Below, in pieces: positions 1 through 13,516 of a stretch of 64,000 nucleotides of DNA. The DNA is from Phalacrocorax aristotelis (taxonomy: Eukaryota > Chordata > Aves > Suliformes > Phalacrocoracidae). The first letter of the stretch is position 1; each line of letters begins with the position of its first letter. The position numbers and the translations under genes are program-made. The stretch is from the NCBI RefSeq assembly GCF_949628215.1, contig NW_027441286.1:1-64000 (forward strand), in the 5' to 3' direction. The notes under the pieces were generated by a model that saw only the letters and a list, made by a program, of their open reading frames with translations, was not told the origin of the DNA and made no database searches.

Positions 1-543
1 AGTTCCCTCCCAGTAAATACCAGTTCCCTCCCAGTACATACCAGTTCCCTCCCACTTCCCTTTAAGTACATCCCAGTACTTCACAGTTCCCTCCCAGTAC
101 ATACCAGTTCCCTCCCAGTACATCCCAGTTCCCACCCAGTACATCCTACTACATACCAGTTCCCTCCCAGTTCACTCCCAGTACATCCCAGTACTTCACA
201 GTTCCCTCCCAGTACATCCCAGTACGTCCCAGTTCCCCTCAGTACATAACACTTCCCTCCCAGTACATACCAGTACATCCCAGTGTCCTCACAGTACGTC
301 CCAGTTCCCTCACAGTACATCCCAGTTCCCTACCAGTACATCCCAGTTCCCTCCCTGTTCCTTCCCAGTACATAACAGTTACCTCCCAGTACATCCCAGT
401 AGATCCTGGTACATCCCAAATCCCTGCCAGTTCCACCCGGTACAACCCGGTACAAGCCTCTACATCCTAGTTCCTCCACAGTACATCCCAGGGCATCCCC
501 GCACATTGTAGTGCCTCCCAGTACATCCCAGTTCCCTCCCAGT

Positions 544-890
544 ACTGGGAGGGACCTGGGATGTACTGGAAGGGAACTGGGATGTACTGGGAGGGACCTG
601 GGATGTACTGGGATGTAATGGGACGGAACTGGGATGTAATGGGACGGAACTGGGAAAGAAGTGGTAGTGAACCGGGAGGGAACTGGAATGTACGGGGATG
701 AACTGGTTGGGAACTGGGATGTACTGGCATGGAACGGGGATGTATTGGGATGTACAGGAACGGAACTGGAATGTACTGCGATGTACTGGGATGTACTGGC
801 AGCGAGCTGGGATTTACTGGGATGTACTGGGAGGAAACTGGGATATACTGGGAGGCACTGGGAGGGAAGTGGGTGTCAACTGGGACATTC
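544..890 (-). repeat. Satellite G-rich inverted arm 1
   Basis: Carries the private variants CTGGAAGGGAACTG, a doubled GGATGTAATGGGACGG step and GAACTGGTTGGG. The same variants recur at 63516-63883, and some of them at 59883-60208. Confidence 0.85.
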
Positions 891-1830
891 CAGTTTCCTC
901 CCAGTACATCCCAGTTCCCTACCAGTGCAGCCCAGTACATCCCAGATCCCTCCCAGTACATCCCAGTTCCCTCCCAGTCCGTCCCAGTACATCCCAGTAC
1001 ATCCCAGTTCCCTCACAGTACATCCCAGTTCCCTCACAGTTCACACACAGTTCACTCCCAGTTCCATTCCAGTACATCCCAGTACATGCCACTTTCCTCC
1101 AAGTAAATCCCAGTTCCCTCCCACTACATCCAAGTTCCCTCCCACTTCCCTCTAAGTACATCCCAGTACTTCACAGTTCACTCCCAGTACATCCCAGTTC
1201 CCCCTCGGTACATAACAGTTCCCTCCCAGTACACCCCAGTACATCCCAGTTCCCTCCCAGTATGTCCCACTACATCCCAGTTCCCTCCCAGTCCATCCCA
1301 GTTCCCTCCCAGTAAATCCCAATTCCCAACACTTTCCACCCAGTACATCCCAGTTCCCTCCCAGTCCATCCCAGTTCCCTCCCAGTAAATCCCAATTCCC
1401 AACACTTTCCACCCAGTACATCCCAGTTCCCTCCCAGTACATACCAGTTCCCTCTAAGTACATCCCAGTTCCCTCTAAGTACATCCCAATACTTCATAGT
1501 TCCCTCCCAGCACGTCCCAGTACGTCCCAGTTCCCCTCAGTACATAACACTTCCCTCCCAGTACATACCAGTACATCCCAGTGTCCTCACAGTACATCCC
1601 AGTTCCCTCCCAGTACATCCCAGTTCTCTCCCAGTTCACTCCCAGTACACAACAGTTACCTCCCAGTACATCCCAGTACATCCCAGTAGATCCTGGTACA
1701 TCCCAAATCCCTGCCAGTTCCACCCGGTACAACCGAGTACAAGCCTGTACTTCCTAGTTCCTCCACAGTACATCCCAGGGCATCCCCGCACATTGTAGTG
1801 CCTCCCAGTACATCCCAGTTCCCTCCCAGT

Positions 1831-2218
1831 ACTGGGAGGGACCTGGGATGTACTGGGAGGGAACTGGGACGTACTGGGAGGGAACTGGGATGTACTGGGA
1901 TGTAATGGGACGGAACTGGGATGTATTGGGAGGCACTGGGAAAGAAGTGGTAGTGAACCGGGAGGGAATTGGGTTGTACGGGGATGAACTGGTAGGAAAC
2001 TGGGATGTACTGGCATGGAACGGGGATGTATTGGGATGTACAGGAACAGAACTGGAATGTACTGCGATGTACTGGGATGTACTGGGAGCGAACTGGGATT
2101 TACTGGGATGTACTGGGAGGAAACTGGGATATACTGGGAGGAAACTGGGATATACTGGGAGGAAACTGGGATATACTGGGAGGCATTGGGAGGGAAGTGG
2201 GTGTCAACTGGGACATTC
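1831..2218 (-). repeat. Satellite G-rich inverted arm 2
   Basis: Has three successive GGAAACTGGGATATACT steps near its distal end and a private GGGTTGTACGGGG variant. Confidence 0.85.
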
Positions 2219-2907
2219 CAGTTTCCTCCCAGTACATCCCAGTTCCCTACCAGTGCAGCCCAGTACATCCCAGTTCCCTCCCAGTCCGTCCCAATCCCCT
2301 CCCAGTACATCCCAGTTCCCTGCCAGTATGTCCCAGTACATCCCAGTTCCCTCCCAGTACATACCAGTTCCCTCCCAGTACATCCCAGTTCCCTCCCAGT
2401 TCCCTCCCACTACATCCCAGTTCCCGCCCACTACATCCCAGTTCCCTCCCAGTACATCCCAGTACATCCTGGTACATCCCAGTTCCCACCCAGTACATCC
2501 TACTACATACCAGTTCCCTCCCAGTTCACTCCCAGCACATCCCCGTACTTCACAGTTCCATCCCAGTACATCCCAGTACGCACCAGTTCCCCTCAGTACA
2601 TAACACTTCCCTCCCAGTACATAACAGTACATCCCAGTGTCCTCACAGTACGTCCCAGTTCCCTCCCAGTACATCCCAGTTCCCTACCAGTACGTCCCAG
2701 TTCCCTCCCAGTTCACTCCCAGTACATAACAGTTACCTCCCAGTACATCCCAGTACATCCCAGTAGATCCTGGTACATCCCAAATCCCTGCCAGTTCCAC
2801 CCGGTACAACCCAGTACAAGCCTGTACATCCTAGTTCCTCCACAGTACATCCCAGGGCATCCCCGCACATTGTAGTGCCTCCCAGTACATCCCAGTTCCC
2901 TCCCAGT

Positions 2908-3274
2908 ACTGGGAGGGACCTGGGATGTACTGGGAGGGAACTGGGACGTACTGGGAGGGAACTGGGATGTACTGGGATGTAATGGGACGGAACTGGGATG
3001 TATTGGGAGGCACTGGGAAAGAAGTGGTAGTGAACCGGGAGGGAATTGGGATGTACGGGGATGAACTGGTAGGAAACTGGGATGTACTGCCATGGAACGG
3101 GGATGTATTGGGATGTACAGGAACGGAACTGGAATGTACAGCGATGTATTGGGATGTACTGGCAGCGAGCTGGGATTTACTGGGATGTACTGGGAGGAAA
3201 CTGGGATATACTGGGAGGAAACTGGGATATACTGGGAGGCATTGGGAGGGAAGTGGGTGTCAACTGGGACATTC
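2908..3274 (-). repeat. Satellite G-rich inverted arm 3
   Basis: Distinguished by ACTGCCATGGAACGG, shared with arm 12 (13517-13927), and by ACAGCGATGTATTGGG. Confidence 0.85.
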
Positions 3275-3923
3275 CAGTTTCCTCCCAGTACATCCCAGTT
3301 CCCTACCAGTGCAGCCCAGTACATCCCAGTTCCCTCCCAGTCCGTCCCAATCCCCTCCCAGTACATCCCAGTTCCCTGCCAGTATGTCCCAGTACATCCC
3401 AGTTCCCTCCCACTACATCCCAGTTCCCTCCCAGTTCCCTCCCAGTACATACCAGTTCCCTCCCAGTACATCCCAGTTCCCTCCCAGTACATCCCAGTTC
3501 CCACCCAGTACATCCTACTACATACCAGTTCCCTCCCAGTTCACTCCCAGTTCCCTCCCAGTACATCCCAGTTCCCTCTAAGTACATCCCAGTACGCACC
3601 AGTTCCCCTCTGTACATAACACTTCCCTCCCAGTACATAACAGTACATCCCAGTGTCCTCACAGTACGTAACACTTCCCTCCCAGTACATCCCAGTTCCC
3701 TACCAGTACGTCCCAGTTCCCTCCCAGTTCACTCCCAGTACATAACAGTTACCTCCCAGTACATCCCAGTACATCCCAGTAGATCCTGGTACATCCCAAA
3801 TCCCTGCCAGTTCCACCCGGTACAACCCAGTACAAGCCTGTACATCCTAGTTCCTCCACAGTACATCCCAGGGCATCCCCGCACATTGTAGTGCCTCCCA
3901 GTACATCCCAGTTCCCTCCCAGT

Positions 3924-4323
3924 ACTGGGAGGGAGCTGGGATGTACTGGGAGGCACCTGGGATGTACTGGGAGGGACCTGGGATGTACTGGGAGGGACCT
4001 GGGATGTACTGGGAGGGACCTGGGATGTACTGGGATGTAATGGGACGGAACTGGGATGTATTGGGAGGCACTGGGAAAGAAGTGGTAGCGAACCGGGAGG
4101 GAATTGGGATGTACGGGGATGAACTGGTAGGAAACTGGGATGTACTGGCATGGAATGGGGATGTATTGGGATGTACAGGAACGGAACTGGAATGTACTGC
4201 GATGTACTGGGAGCGAACTGGGATTTACTGGGATGTACTGGGAGGAAACTGGGATATACTGGGAGGAAACTGGGATATACTGGGAGGAAACTGGGAGGGA
4301 AGTGGGTGTCAACTGGGACATTC
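3924..4323 (-). repeat. Satellite G-rich inverted arm 4
   Basis: Contains three GGGAGGGACCTGGG steps and the GGTAGCGAACC variant shared with the arms at 7086 and 10624. Confidence 0.85.
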
Positions 4324-4464
4324 CAGTTTCCTCCCAGTACATCCCAGTTCCCTACCAGTGCATCCCAGTCCGTCCCAGTACATCCCAGTTCCCTCCCAAT
4401 ACATCCTACTACATACCAGTTCCCTCCCAGTTCACTCCCAGTACACAACAGTTACCTCCCAGTA

Positions 4465-5886
4465 CGTCCCAGTTCCCTCCCAGTACGTCCCAGTACATCC
4501 CAGTTCCGTCCCTGTTTCCGACCAGTGCGTCCTAGTTCCCTCCCAGTACGTCCCAGTTCCCTCTTAGTCCATTCCAGTTCCCTCCAGGATATCCCAGTAC
4601 ATCCCAGTTCCCTCCAGTACATCTCAGTTCTCTCCCATTTCCCTCCAAGTACATCCCAGTTCCCTCCCAGTTCACTCCCAGTACACAACAGTTACCTCCC
4701 AGTACATCCCAGTACATCCCAGTAGATCCTAGGACATTTCAAATCCCTGCCAGTTCCACCCGGTACAACCCAGTACAAGCCTGTACATCCTAGTTCCTCC
4801 ACGGTACATCCCAGGACATCCCCGCACATTGTAGTGCCTCCCAGTACATCCCAGCTCCCTCCCAGTACTGGGAGGGAACTGGGATGTACTGGGAGGGAAC
4901 TGGGATGTACTGGGACGGAACTGGGATGTATTGGGAGGCACTGGGAAAGAAGTGGTAGTGAACCGGGAGGGAATTGGGATGTACGGGGATGAACTGGTAG
5001 GGAACTGGGATGTACTGGCATGGAACGGGGATGTATTGGGATGTACAGGAACGGAACTGGAATGTACGGCGATGTATTGGGATGTACTGGGAGTGAACTG
5101 GGATTTACTGGGATGTACTGGGGGGAAACTGGGATATACAGGGAGGAAACTGGGATATACTGGGAGGAAACTGGGATATACTGGGAGGAAACTGGGAGGG
5201 AAGTGGGTGTCAACTGGGACATTCCAGTTTCCTCCCAGTACATCCCAGTTCCCTACCAGTGCAGCCCAGTACATCCCAGATCCCTCCCAGTCCCTCCCAG
5301 TACATCCCAGTACATCCCAGTTCCCTCACAGTACATCCCAGTTCCCTCCCAGTTCACACACAGTTCACTCCCAGTTCCATTCCAGTACATCCCAGTACAT
5401 GCCAGTTGCCTCCCAGTTTCCTCTAAGTACATCCCAGTACTTCACAGTTCACTCCCACTACATCCCAGTACGTCCCACTTCCCCCTTGGTACATAACACT
5501 TCCCTCCCAATACATCCAAGTTCCCTCCCAGTACATCCCAATCCCCTCCCAGTACATCCCAGTTCCCTGCCAGTATGTCCCAGTACATCCCAGTTCCCTC
5601 CCACTACATCCCAGTTCCCTCCCAGTTCCCTCCCACTACATCCCAGTTCCCTCCCAGTTCCCTCCCACTACATCCCAGTTCCATCCCAGTACATACCAGT
5701 TCCCTCCCAGTACATCCCAGTACATCCTGGTACATCCCAGTTCCCACCCAGTACATCCTACTACATACCAGTTCCCTCCCAGTTCACTCCCAGCACATCC
5801 CAGTACTTCACAGTTCCATCCCTGTACATCCCAGTACGCACCAGTTCCCCTCTGTACATAACACTTCCCTCCCAGTACATAACAGT
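4465..5886 (+). repeat. Long-range satellite duplication, copy A
   Basis: A segment with many private variants (TTCCGTCCCTGTTTCCGACC, TTCCCTCTTAGTCC, TCCAGGATATCCC, ACTGGGGGGAAACTGG) that recurs in the same order at 11641-13005, about 7.18 kb away. It shows an order of organisation above the ~1-kb repeat. Confidence 0.8.
4867..5224 (-). repeat. Satellite G-rich inverted arm 5
   Basis: Holds ACTGGGGGGAAACTGG followed by GGATATACAGGGAGG. Arm 11 (12043-12379) is its duplicate and lacks one 21-bp step. Confidence 0.85.
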
Positions 5887-6165
5887 ACGTCCCAGTTCCC
5901 TCCCAGTACGTCCGAGTTCCCTCCCAGTACATCCCAGTTCCCTACCAGTACGTCCCAGTTCCCTCCCAGTTCACTCCCAGTACATAACAGTTACCTCCCA
6001 GTACATCCCAGTACATCCCAGTAGATCCTGGTACATCCCAAATCCCTGCCAGTTCCACCCGGTACAACCCAGTACAAGCCTGTACATCCTAGTTCCTCCA
6101 CAGTACATCCCAGGGCATCCCTGCACATTGTAGTGCCTCCCAGTACATCCCAGCTCCCTCCCAGT

Positions 6166-6553
6166 ACTGGGAGGGAACTGGGATGTACTGGGAGGGACCT
6201 GGGATGTACTGGGAGGGAACTGGGATGTACTGGGAGGGAACTGGGATGTACTGGGATGTAATGGGACGGAACTGGGATGTATTGGGAGGCACTGGGAAAG
6301 AAGTGGTAGTGAACCGGGAGGGAATTGGGATGTACGGGGATGAACTGGTAGGAAACTGGGACGTACTGGCATGGAACAGGGATGTATTGGGATGTACAGG
6401 AACAGAACTGGAATGTACAGCGATGTATTGGGATGTACTGGCAGCGAGCTGGGATTTACTGGGATGTACTGGGAGGAAACTGGGATATACTGGGAGGAAA
6501 CTGGGATATACTGGGAGGCATTGGGAGGGAAGTGGGTGTCAACTGGGACATTC
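6166..6553 (-). repeat. Satellite G-rich inverted arm 6
   Basis: Distinguished by GGCATGGAACAGGGATG; the return switch leads into CCAGTTACCTCC instead of the usual CCAGTTTCCTCC. Confidence 0.85.
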
Positions 6554-7085
6554 CAGTTACCTCCCAGTACATACCAGTTCCCTACCAGTGCAGTCCAGTA
6601 CATCCCAGTTCCCTCCCAGTCCGTCCCAATCCCCTCCCAGTACATCCCAGTTCCCTGCCAGTATGTCCCAGTACATACCAGTTCCCTCCCAGTACATCCC
6701 AGTTCCCTCCCAGTACATCCCAGTACATCCTGGTACATCCCAGTTCCCACCCAGTACATCCTACTACATACCAGTTCCCTCCCAGTTCACGCCCAGCACA
6801 TCCCCGTACTTCACAGTTCCCTCCCAGTACATCCCAGTACGCACCAGTTCCCCTCAGTACGTCCCAGTTCCCTACCAGCACATCCCAGTTCCCTCCCTGT
6901 TCCTTCCCAGTACATAACAGTTACCTCCCAGTACATCCCAGTAGATCCTGGTACATCCCAAATCCCTGCCAGTTCCACCCGGTACAACCCAGTACAAGCC
7001 TGTACATCCTAGTTCATCCACAGTACATCCCAGGGCATCCCCGCACATTGTAGTGCCTCCCAGTACATCCCAGCTCCCTCCCAGT

Positions 7086-7431
7086 ACTGGGAGGGACCTG
7101 GGATGTACTGGGAGGGACCTGGGATGTACTGGGAGGGAACTGGGATGTACTGGGATGTAATGGGACGGATCTGGGATGTATTGGGAGGCACTGGGAAAGA
7201 AGTGGTAGCGAACCGGGAGGGAATTGGGATGTACGGGGATGAACTGGTAGGGAACTGGGATGTACTGGCATGGAACGGGGATGTATTGGGATGTACAGGC
7301 ACGGAACTGGAATGTACTGCGATGTACTGCGATGTACTGGGAGCAAACTGGGATTTACTGGGATGTACTGGGAGGAAACTGGGATATACTGGGAGGCACT
7401 GGGAGGGAAGTGGGTGTCAACTGGGACATTC
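7086..7431 (-). repeat. Satellite G-rich inverted arm 7
   Basis: Has GGGACGGATCTGGG, the GGTAGCGAACC variant and a doubled TGCGATGTAC step. Confidence 0.85.
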
Positions 7432-8164
7432 CAGTTTCCTCCCAGTACATCCCAGTTCCCTACCAGTGCAGCCCAGTACATCCCAGATCCCTCCCAGTCT
7501 GTCCCAGTACATCCCAGTACTTCCCAGTTCCCTACCAGTACATCCCAGTTCCCTCACAGTTCACACACAGTTCACTCCCAGTTCCATTCCAGTACAGCCC
7601 AGTACATGCCACTTTCCTCCAAGTAAATCCCAGTTCCCTCCCACTACATCCAAGTTCCCTCCCACTTCCCTCTAAGTACATCCCAGTACTTCACAGTTCA
7701 CTCCCAGTACATCCCAGTTCCCCCTCGGTACATAACAGTTCCCACCCAGTACACCCCAGTACATCCCAGTTCCCTCCCAGTATGTCCCACTACATCCCAG
7801 TTCCCTCCCAGTCCAGCCCAGTTCCCTCCCAGTAAATCCCAATTCCCAACACTTTCCACCCAGTACATCTCAGTTCCCTCCCAGTACATCCCAGTTCCCT
7901 CTAAGTACATCCCAGTACTTCACAGTTCCCTCCCAGTTCACTCCCAGTTCCCTCCCAGTACATCCCAGTTCCCTCCCAGTACACAACAGTTACCTCCCAG
8001 TACATCCCAGTACATCCCAGTAGATCCTGGTACATCCCAAATCCCTGCTAGTTCCACCCGGTACAACCCAGTACAAGCCTGTACATCCTAGTTCCTCCAC
8101 AGTACATCCCAGGGCATCCCCGCACATTGTAGTGCCTCCCAGTACATCCCAGCTCCCTCCCAGT

Positions 8165-8522
8165 ACTGGGAGGGAACTGGGATGTACTGGGAGGGAACTG
8201 GGACGTACTGGGAGGGAACTGGGACGTACTGGGATGTAATGGGACGGAACTGGGATGTATTGGGAGGCACTGGGAAAGAAGTGGTAGTGAACCGGGAGGG
8301 AATTGGGATGTACAGGGATGAACTGGTAGGAAACTGGGATGTACAGGAACGGAACTGGAATGTACGGCGATGTACTGGGATGTACTGGGAGCGAGCTGGG
8401 ATTTACTGGGATGTACTGGGAGGAAACTGGGATATACTGGGACGAAACTGGGATATACTGGGAGGAAACTGGGATATACTGGGAGGAAACTGGGAGGGAA
8501 GTGGGTATCAACTGGGACATTC
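8165..8522 (-). repeat. Satellite G-rich inverted arm 8, internal deletion
   Basis: The step normally reading TGGCATGGAACGGGGATG is missing: GGAAACTGGGATGTAC passes directly into AGGAACGGAACTGG. The distal variant GTGGGTATCAAC is unique to this arm. Confidence 0.85.
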
Positions 8523-9267
8523 CAGTTTCCTCCCAGTACATCCCAGTTCTCTACCAGTGCAGCCCAGTACAACCCAGATCCCTCCCAGTCCCTCCCAGTA
8601 CATCCCAGTTCCCACACAGTACATCCCAGTTCCCTCCCAGTTCACACACAGTTCACTCCCAGTTCCATTCCAGTACATCCCAGTACATGCCAGTTGCCTC
8701 CCAGTTTACTCTAAGTACATCCCAGTACTTTAAAGTTCCCTCCCAGTACATCCCAGTTCCCTCACAGTACATCCCAGTACTTCACAGTTCACTCCCAGCA
8801 CATCCCAGTACGTCCCAGTTCCCCCTTGGTACATAACACTTCCCTCCCAATACATCCAAGTTCCCACCCAGTACATCCCAATCCCCTCCCAGTACATCCC
8901 AATCCCCTCCCAGTACATCCCAATCCCCTCCCAGTATGTCCCAGTACATCCCAGTTCCCTCCCACTACATCCCAGTTCCCTCCCACTACATCCCAGTTCC
9001 CTCCCACTACATCCCAGTACATCCTGGTACATCCCAGTTCCCACCCAGTACATCCTACTACATACCAGTTCCCTCCCAGTTCACTCCCAGCACATCCCCG
9101 TACTTCACAGTTCCATCCCAGTACATCCCAGTACGCACCAGTTCCCCTCAGTACATAACACTTCCCTCCCAGTACATAACAGTACATCCCAGTGTCCTCA
9201 CAGTACGTCCCAGTTCCCTCACAGTACATCCCAGTTCCCTACCAGTACGTCCCAGTTCCCTCCCAGT

Positions 9268-9473
9268 ACTGGGAGGGAGCTGGGATGTACTGGGAGGCAC
9301 TACAATGTGCGGGGATGCCCTGGGATGTACTGTGGAGGAACTAGGATGTACAGGCTTGTACTGGGTTGTACCGGGTGGAACTGGCAGGGATTTGGGATGT
9401 ACCAGGATCTACTGGGATGTACTGGGAGGTAACTATTATGTACTGGGAGTGAACTGGGAGGGAACTGGGAACA
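9268..9473 (-). repeat. Marker block in inverted orientation
   Basis: After the palindrome at 9262 the sequence is not the usual G-rich arm. It is the reverse complement of the ~165-bp marker (read as GGCACTACAATGTGCGGGG, then ACCGGGTGGAACTGG, then GATGTACCAGGATCTACTG) and ends abruptly at GAACTGGGAACACAGTTC. It is the only clear inverted marker in the window, probably from recombination between opposed arms. Confidence 0.85.
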
Positions 9474-10623
9474 CAGTTCACTCCCACTACATCCCAGTAC
9501 GCACCAGTTCCCCTCTGTACATAACACTACCCTCCCAATACATCCAAGTTCCCTCCCAGTACATCCCAATCCCCTCCCAGTACATCCCAGTTCCCTGCCA
9601 GTATGTCCCAGTACATCCCAGTTCCCTCCCAGTACATACCAGTTCCCTCCCAGTACATCCCAGTTCCCTCCCAGTTCCCTCCCACTACATCCCAATTCCC
9701 TCCCAGTACATACCAGTTCCCTCCCAGTACATCCCAGTACATCCTGGTACATCCCAGTTCCCACCCAGTCCGTCCCAGTACATCCCAGTACATCCCAGTT
9801 CCCTCACAGTACATCCCAGTTCCCTCACAGTTCACACACAGTTCACTCCCAGTTCCCTCCCACTACATCCCAGTACATGCCACTTTGCTCCAAGTAAATC
9901 CCAGTTCCCTCCCACTACATCCAAGTTCCCTCCCACTTCCCTCTAAGTACATCCCAGTACTTCACAGTTCACTCCCAGTACATCCCAGTTCCCCCTCGGC
10001 ACATAACAGTTCCCTCCCAGTACACCCCAGTACATCCCAGTTCCCTCCCAGTATGTCCCACTACATCCCAGTTCCCTCCCAGTCCAGCCCAGTTCCCTCC
10101 CAGTAAATCCCAATTCCCAACACTTTCCACCCAATTCACTCCCAGTTCCCTCCCAGTACATCCCAGTTCCCTCTAAGTACATCCCAGTACTTCACAGTTC
10201 CCTCCCAATTCACTCCCAGTTCCCTCCCAGTACATCCCACTTCCCTCTAAGTACATCCCAATACTTCATAGTTCCCTCCCAGCACATCCCAGCACGTCCC
10301 AGTTCCCCTCAGTACATAACACTTCCCTCCCAGTACATAACAGTACATCCCAGTGTCCTCACAGTACGTCCCAGTTCCCTCCCAGTACATCCCAGTTCCC
10401 CACCAGTACGTCCCAGTTCCCTCCCAGTTCACTCCCAGTACATAACAGTTACCTCCCAGTACATCCCAGTACATCCCAGTAGATCCTGGTACATCCCAAA
10501 TCCCTGCCAGTTCCACCCGGTACAACCCAGTACAAGCCTGTACATCCTAGTTCCTCCACAGTACATCCCAGGGCATCCCCGCACATTGTAGTGCCTCCCA
10601 GTACATCCCAGCTCCCTCCCAGT

Positions 10624-11002
10624 ACTGGGAGGGACCTGGGATGTACTGGGAGGGACCTGGGATGTACTGGGAGGGACCTGGGATGTACTGGGATGTAATG
10701 GGACGGAACTGGGATGTATTGGGAGGCACTGGGAAAGAAGTGGTAGCGAACCGGGAGGGAATTGGGATGTACGGGGATGAACTGGTAGGAAACTGGGATG
10801 TACTGGCATGGAACGGGGATGTATTGGGATGTACAGGAACGGAACTGGAATGTACTGCGATGTACTGGGAGCGAACTGGGATTTACTGGGATGTACTGGG
10901 AGGAAACTGGGATATACTGGGAGGAAACTGGGATATACTGGGAGGAAACTGGGATATACTGGGAGGAAACTGGGAGGGAAGTGGGTGTCAACTGGGACAT
11001 TC
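10624..11002 (-). repeat. Satellite G-rich inverted arm 10
   Basis: Three GGGAGGGACCTGGG steps, the GGTAGCGAACC variant and four GGAAACTGGGATATAC-type steps; closest in content to arm 4. Confidence 0.85.
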
Positions 11003-11640
11003 CAGTTTCCTCCCAGTACATCCCAGTTCCCTACCAGTGCAGCCCAGTACATCCCAGATCCCTCCCAGTCCCTCCCAGTCCCTCCCAGTACATCCCAGTT
11101 CCCTCCCAGTTCACACACAGTTCACTCCCAGTTCACACACAGTTCACTCCCAGTTCCATTCCAGTACATCCCAGTACATGCCAGTTGCCTCCCAGTTCCC
11201 TCTAAGTACATCCCAGTACTTCACAGTTCACTCCCACTACATCCCAGTACGTCCCAGTTCCCCCTTGGTACATAACACTTCCCTCCCAATACATCCAAGT
11301 TCCCTGCCAGTATGTCCCAGTACATCCCAGTTCCCTCCCAGTACATACCAGTTCCCTCCCAGTACATCCCAGTTCCCGCCCACTACATCCCAGTTCCCGC
11401 CCACTACATCCCAGTTCCCGCCCACTACATCCCAGTTCCCGCCCACTACATCCCAGTACATCCTGGTACATCCCAGTTCCCACCCAGTACATCCTACTAC
11501 ATACCAGTTCCCTCCCAGTTCACTCCCAGCACATCCCCGTACTTCACAGTTCCATCCCAGTACATCCCAGTACGCACCAGTTCCACTCAGTACATAACAC
11601 TTCCCTCCCAGTACATAACAGTACATCCCAGTGTCCTCAC

Positions 11641-13005
11641 AGTACGTCCCAGTTCCCTCCCAGTACGTCCCAGTACATCCCAGTTCCGTCCCTGTTTCCG
11701 ACCAGTGCGTCCTAGTTCCCTCCCAGTACGTCCCAGTTCCCTCTTAGTCCATTCCAGTTCCCTCCAGGATATCCCAGTACATCCCAGTTCCCTCCAGTAC
11801 ATCTCAGTTCTCTCCCATTTCCCTCCAAGTACATCCCAGTTCCCTCCCAGTTCACTCCCAGTACATAACAGTTACCTCCCAGTACATCCCAGTACATCCC
11901 AGTAGATCCTAGGACATTTCAAATCCCTGCCAGTTCCACCCGGTACAACCCAGTACAAGCCTGTACATCCTAGTTCCTCCACGGTACATCCACATCCCCG
12001 CACATTGTAGTGCCTCCCAGTACATCCCAGCTCCCTCCCAGTACTGGGAGGGAACTGGGATGTACTGGGAGGGAACTGGGATGTACTGGGACGGAACTGG
12101 GATGTATTGGGAGGCACTGGGAAAGAAGTGGTAGTGAACCGGGAGGGAATTGGGATGTACGGGGATGAACTGGTAGGAAACTGGGATGTACTGGCATGGA
12201 ACGGGGATGTATTGGGATGTACAGGAACAGAACTGGAATGTACGGCGATGTATTGGGATGTACTGGGAGTGAACTGGGATTTACTGGGATGTACTGGGGG
12301 GAAACTGGGATATACAGGGAGGAAACTGGGATATACTGGGAGGAAACTGGGAGGGAAGTGGGTGTCAACTGGGACATTCCAGTTTCCTCCCAGTACATCC
12401 CAGTTCCCTACCAGTGCAGCCCAGTACATCCCAGATCCCTCCCAGTCCCTCCCAGTACATCCCAGTACATCCCAATTCCCTCACAGTACATCCCAGTTCC
12501 CTCCCAGTTCACACACAGTTCACTCCCAGTTCCATTCCAGTACATCCCAGTACATGCCAGTTGCCTCCCAGTTTCCTCTAAGTACATCCCAGTACTTCAC
12601 AGTTCACTCCCACTACATCCCAGTACGTCCCACTTCCCCCTTGGTACATAACACTTCCCTCCCAATACATCCAAGTTCCCTCCCAGTACATCCCAATCCC
12701 CTCCCAGTACATCCCAGTTCCCTGCCAGTATGTCCCAGTACATCCCAGTTCCCTCCCACTACATCCAGTTCCCTCCCAGTTCCCTCCCACTACATCCCAG
12801 TTCCATCCCAGTACATACCAGTTCCCTCCCAGTACATCCCAGTACATCCTGGTACATCCCAGTTCCCACCCAGTACATCCTACTACATACCAGTTCCCTC
12901 CCAGTTCACTCCCAGCACATCCCAGTACTTCACAGTTCCATCCCTGTACATCCCAGTACGCACCAGTTCCCCTCTGTACATAACACTTCCCTCCCAGTAC
13001 ATAAC
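11641..13005 (+). repeat. Long-range satellite duplication, copy B
   Basis: Partner of 4465-5886. Small differences include loss of about 11 bp in the marker (TACATCCACATCCCCGC at about 11986) and one missing 21-bp step in the G-rich arm. Confidence 0.8.
12043..12379 (-). repeat. Satellite G-rich inverted arm 11
   Basis: Same private variants as arm 5, one unit shorter. Confidence 0.85.
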
Positions 13006-13516
13006 AGTACATCCCAGTGTCCTCACAGTACGTCCCAGTTCCCTCCCAGTACATCCCAGTTCCCTCTAAGTACATCCCAGTACTTCACAGTTCCCTCCCA
13101 ATTCACTCCCAGTTCCCTCCCAGTACATCCCAGTTCCCTCTAAGTACATCCCAATACTTCATAGTTCCCTCCCAGCACGTCCCAGCACGTCCCAGTTCCC
13201 CATAGTACATAACACTTCCCTCCCAGTACATACCAGTACATCCCAGTGTCCTCACAGTACATCCCAGTTCCCTCCCAGTACATCCCAGTTCCCTACCAGT
13301 ACGTCCCAGTTCCCTCCCAGTTCACTCCCAGTACATAACAGTTACCTCCCAGTACATCCCAGTACATCCCAGTAGATCCTGGTACATCCCAAATCCCTGC
13401 CAGTTCCACCCGGTACAACCCAGTACAAGCCTGTACATCCTAGTTCCTCCACAGTACATCCCAGGGCATCCCCGCACATTGTAGTGCCTCCCAGTACATC
13501 CCAGCTCCCTCCCAGT

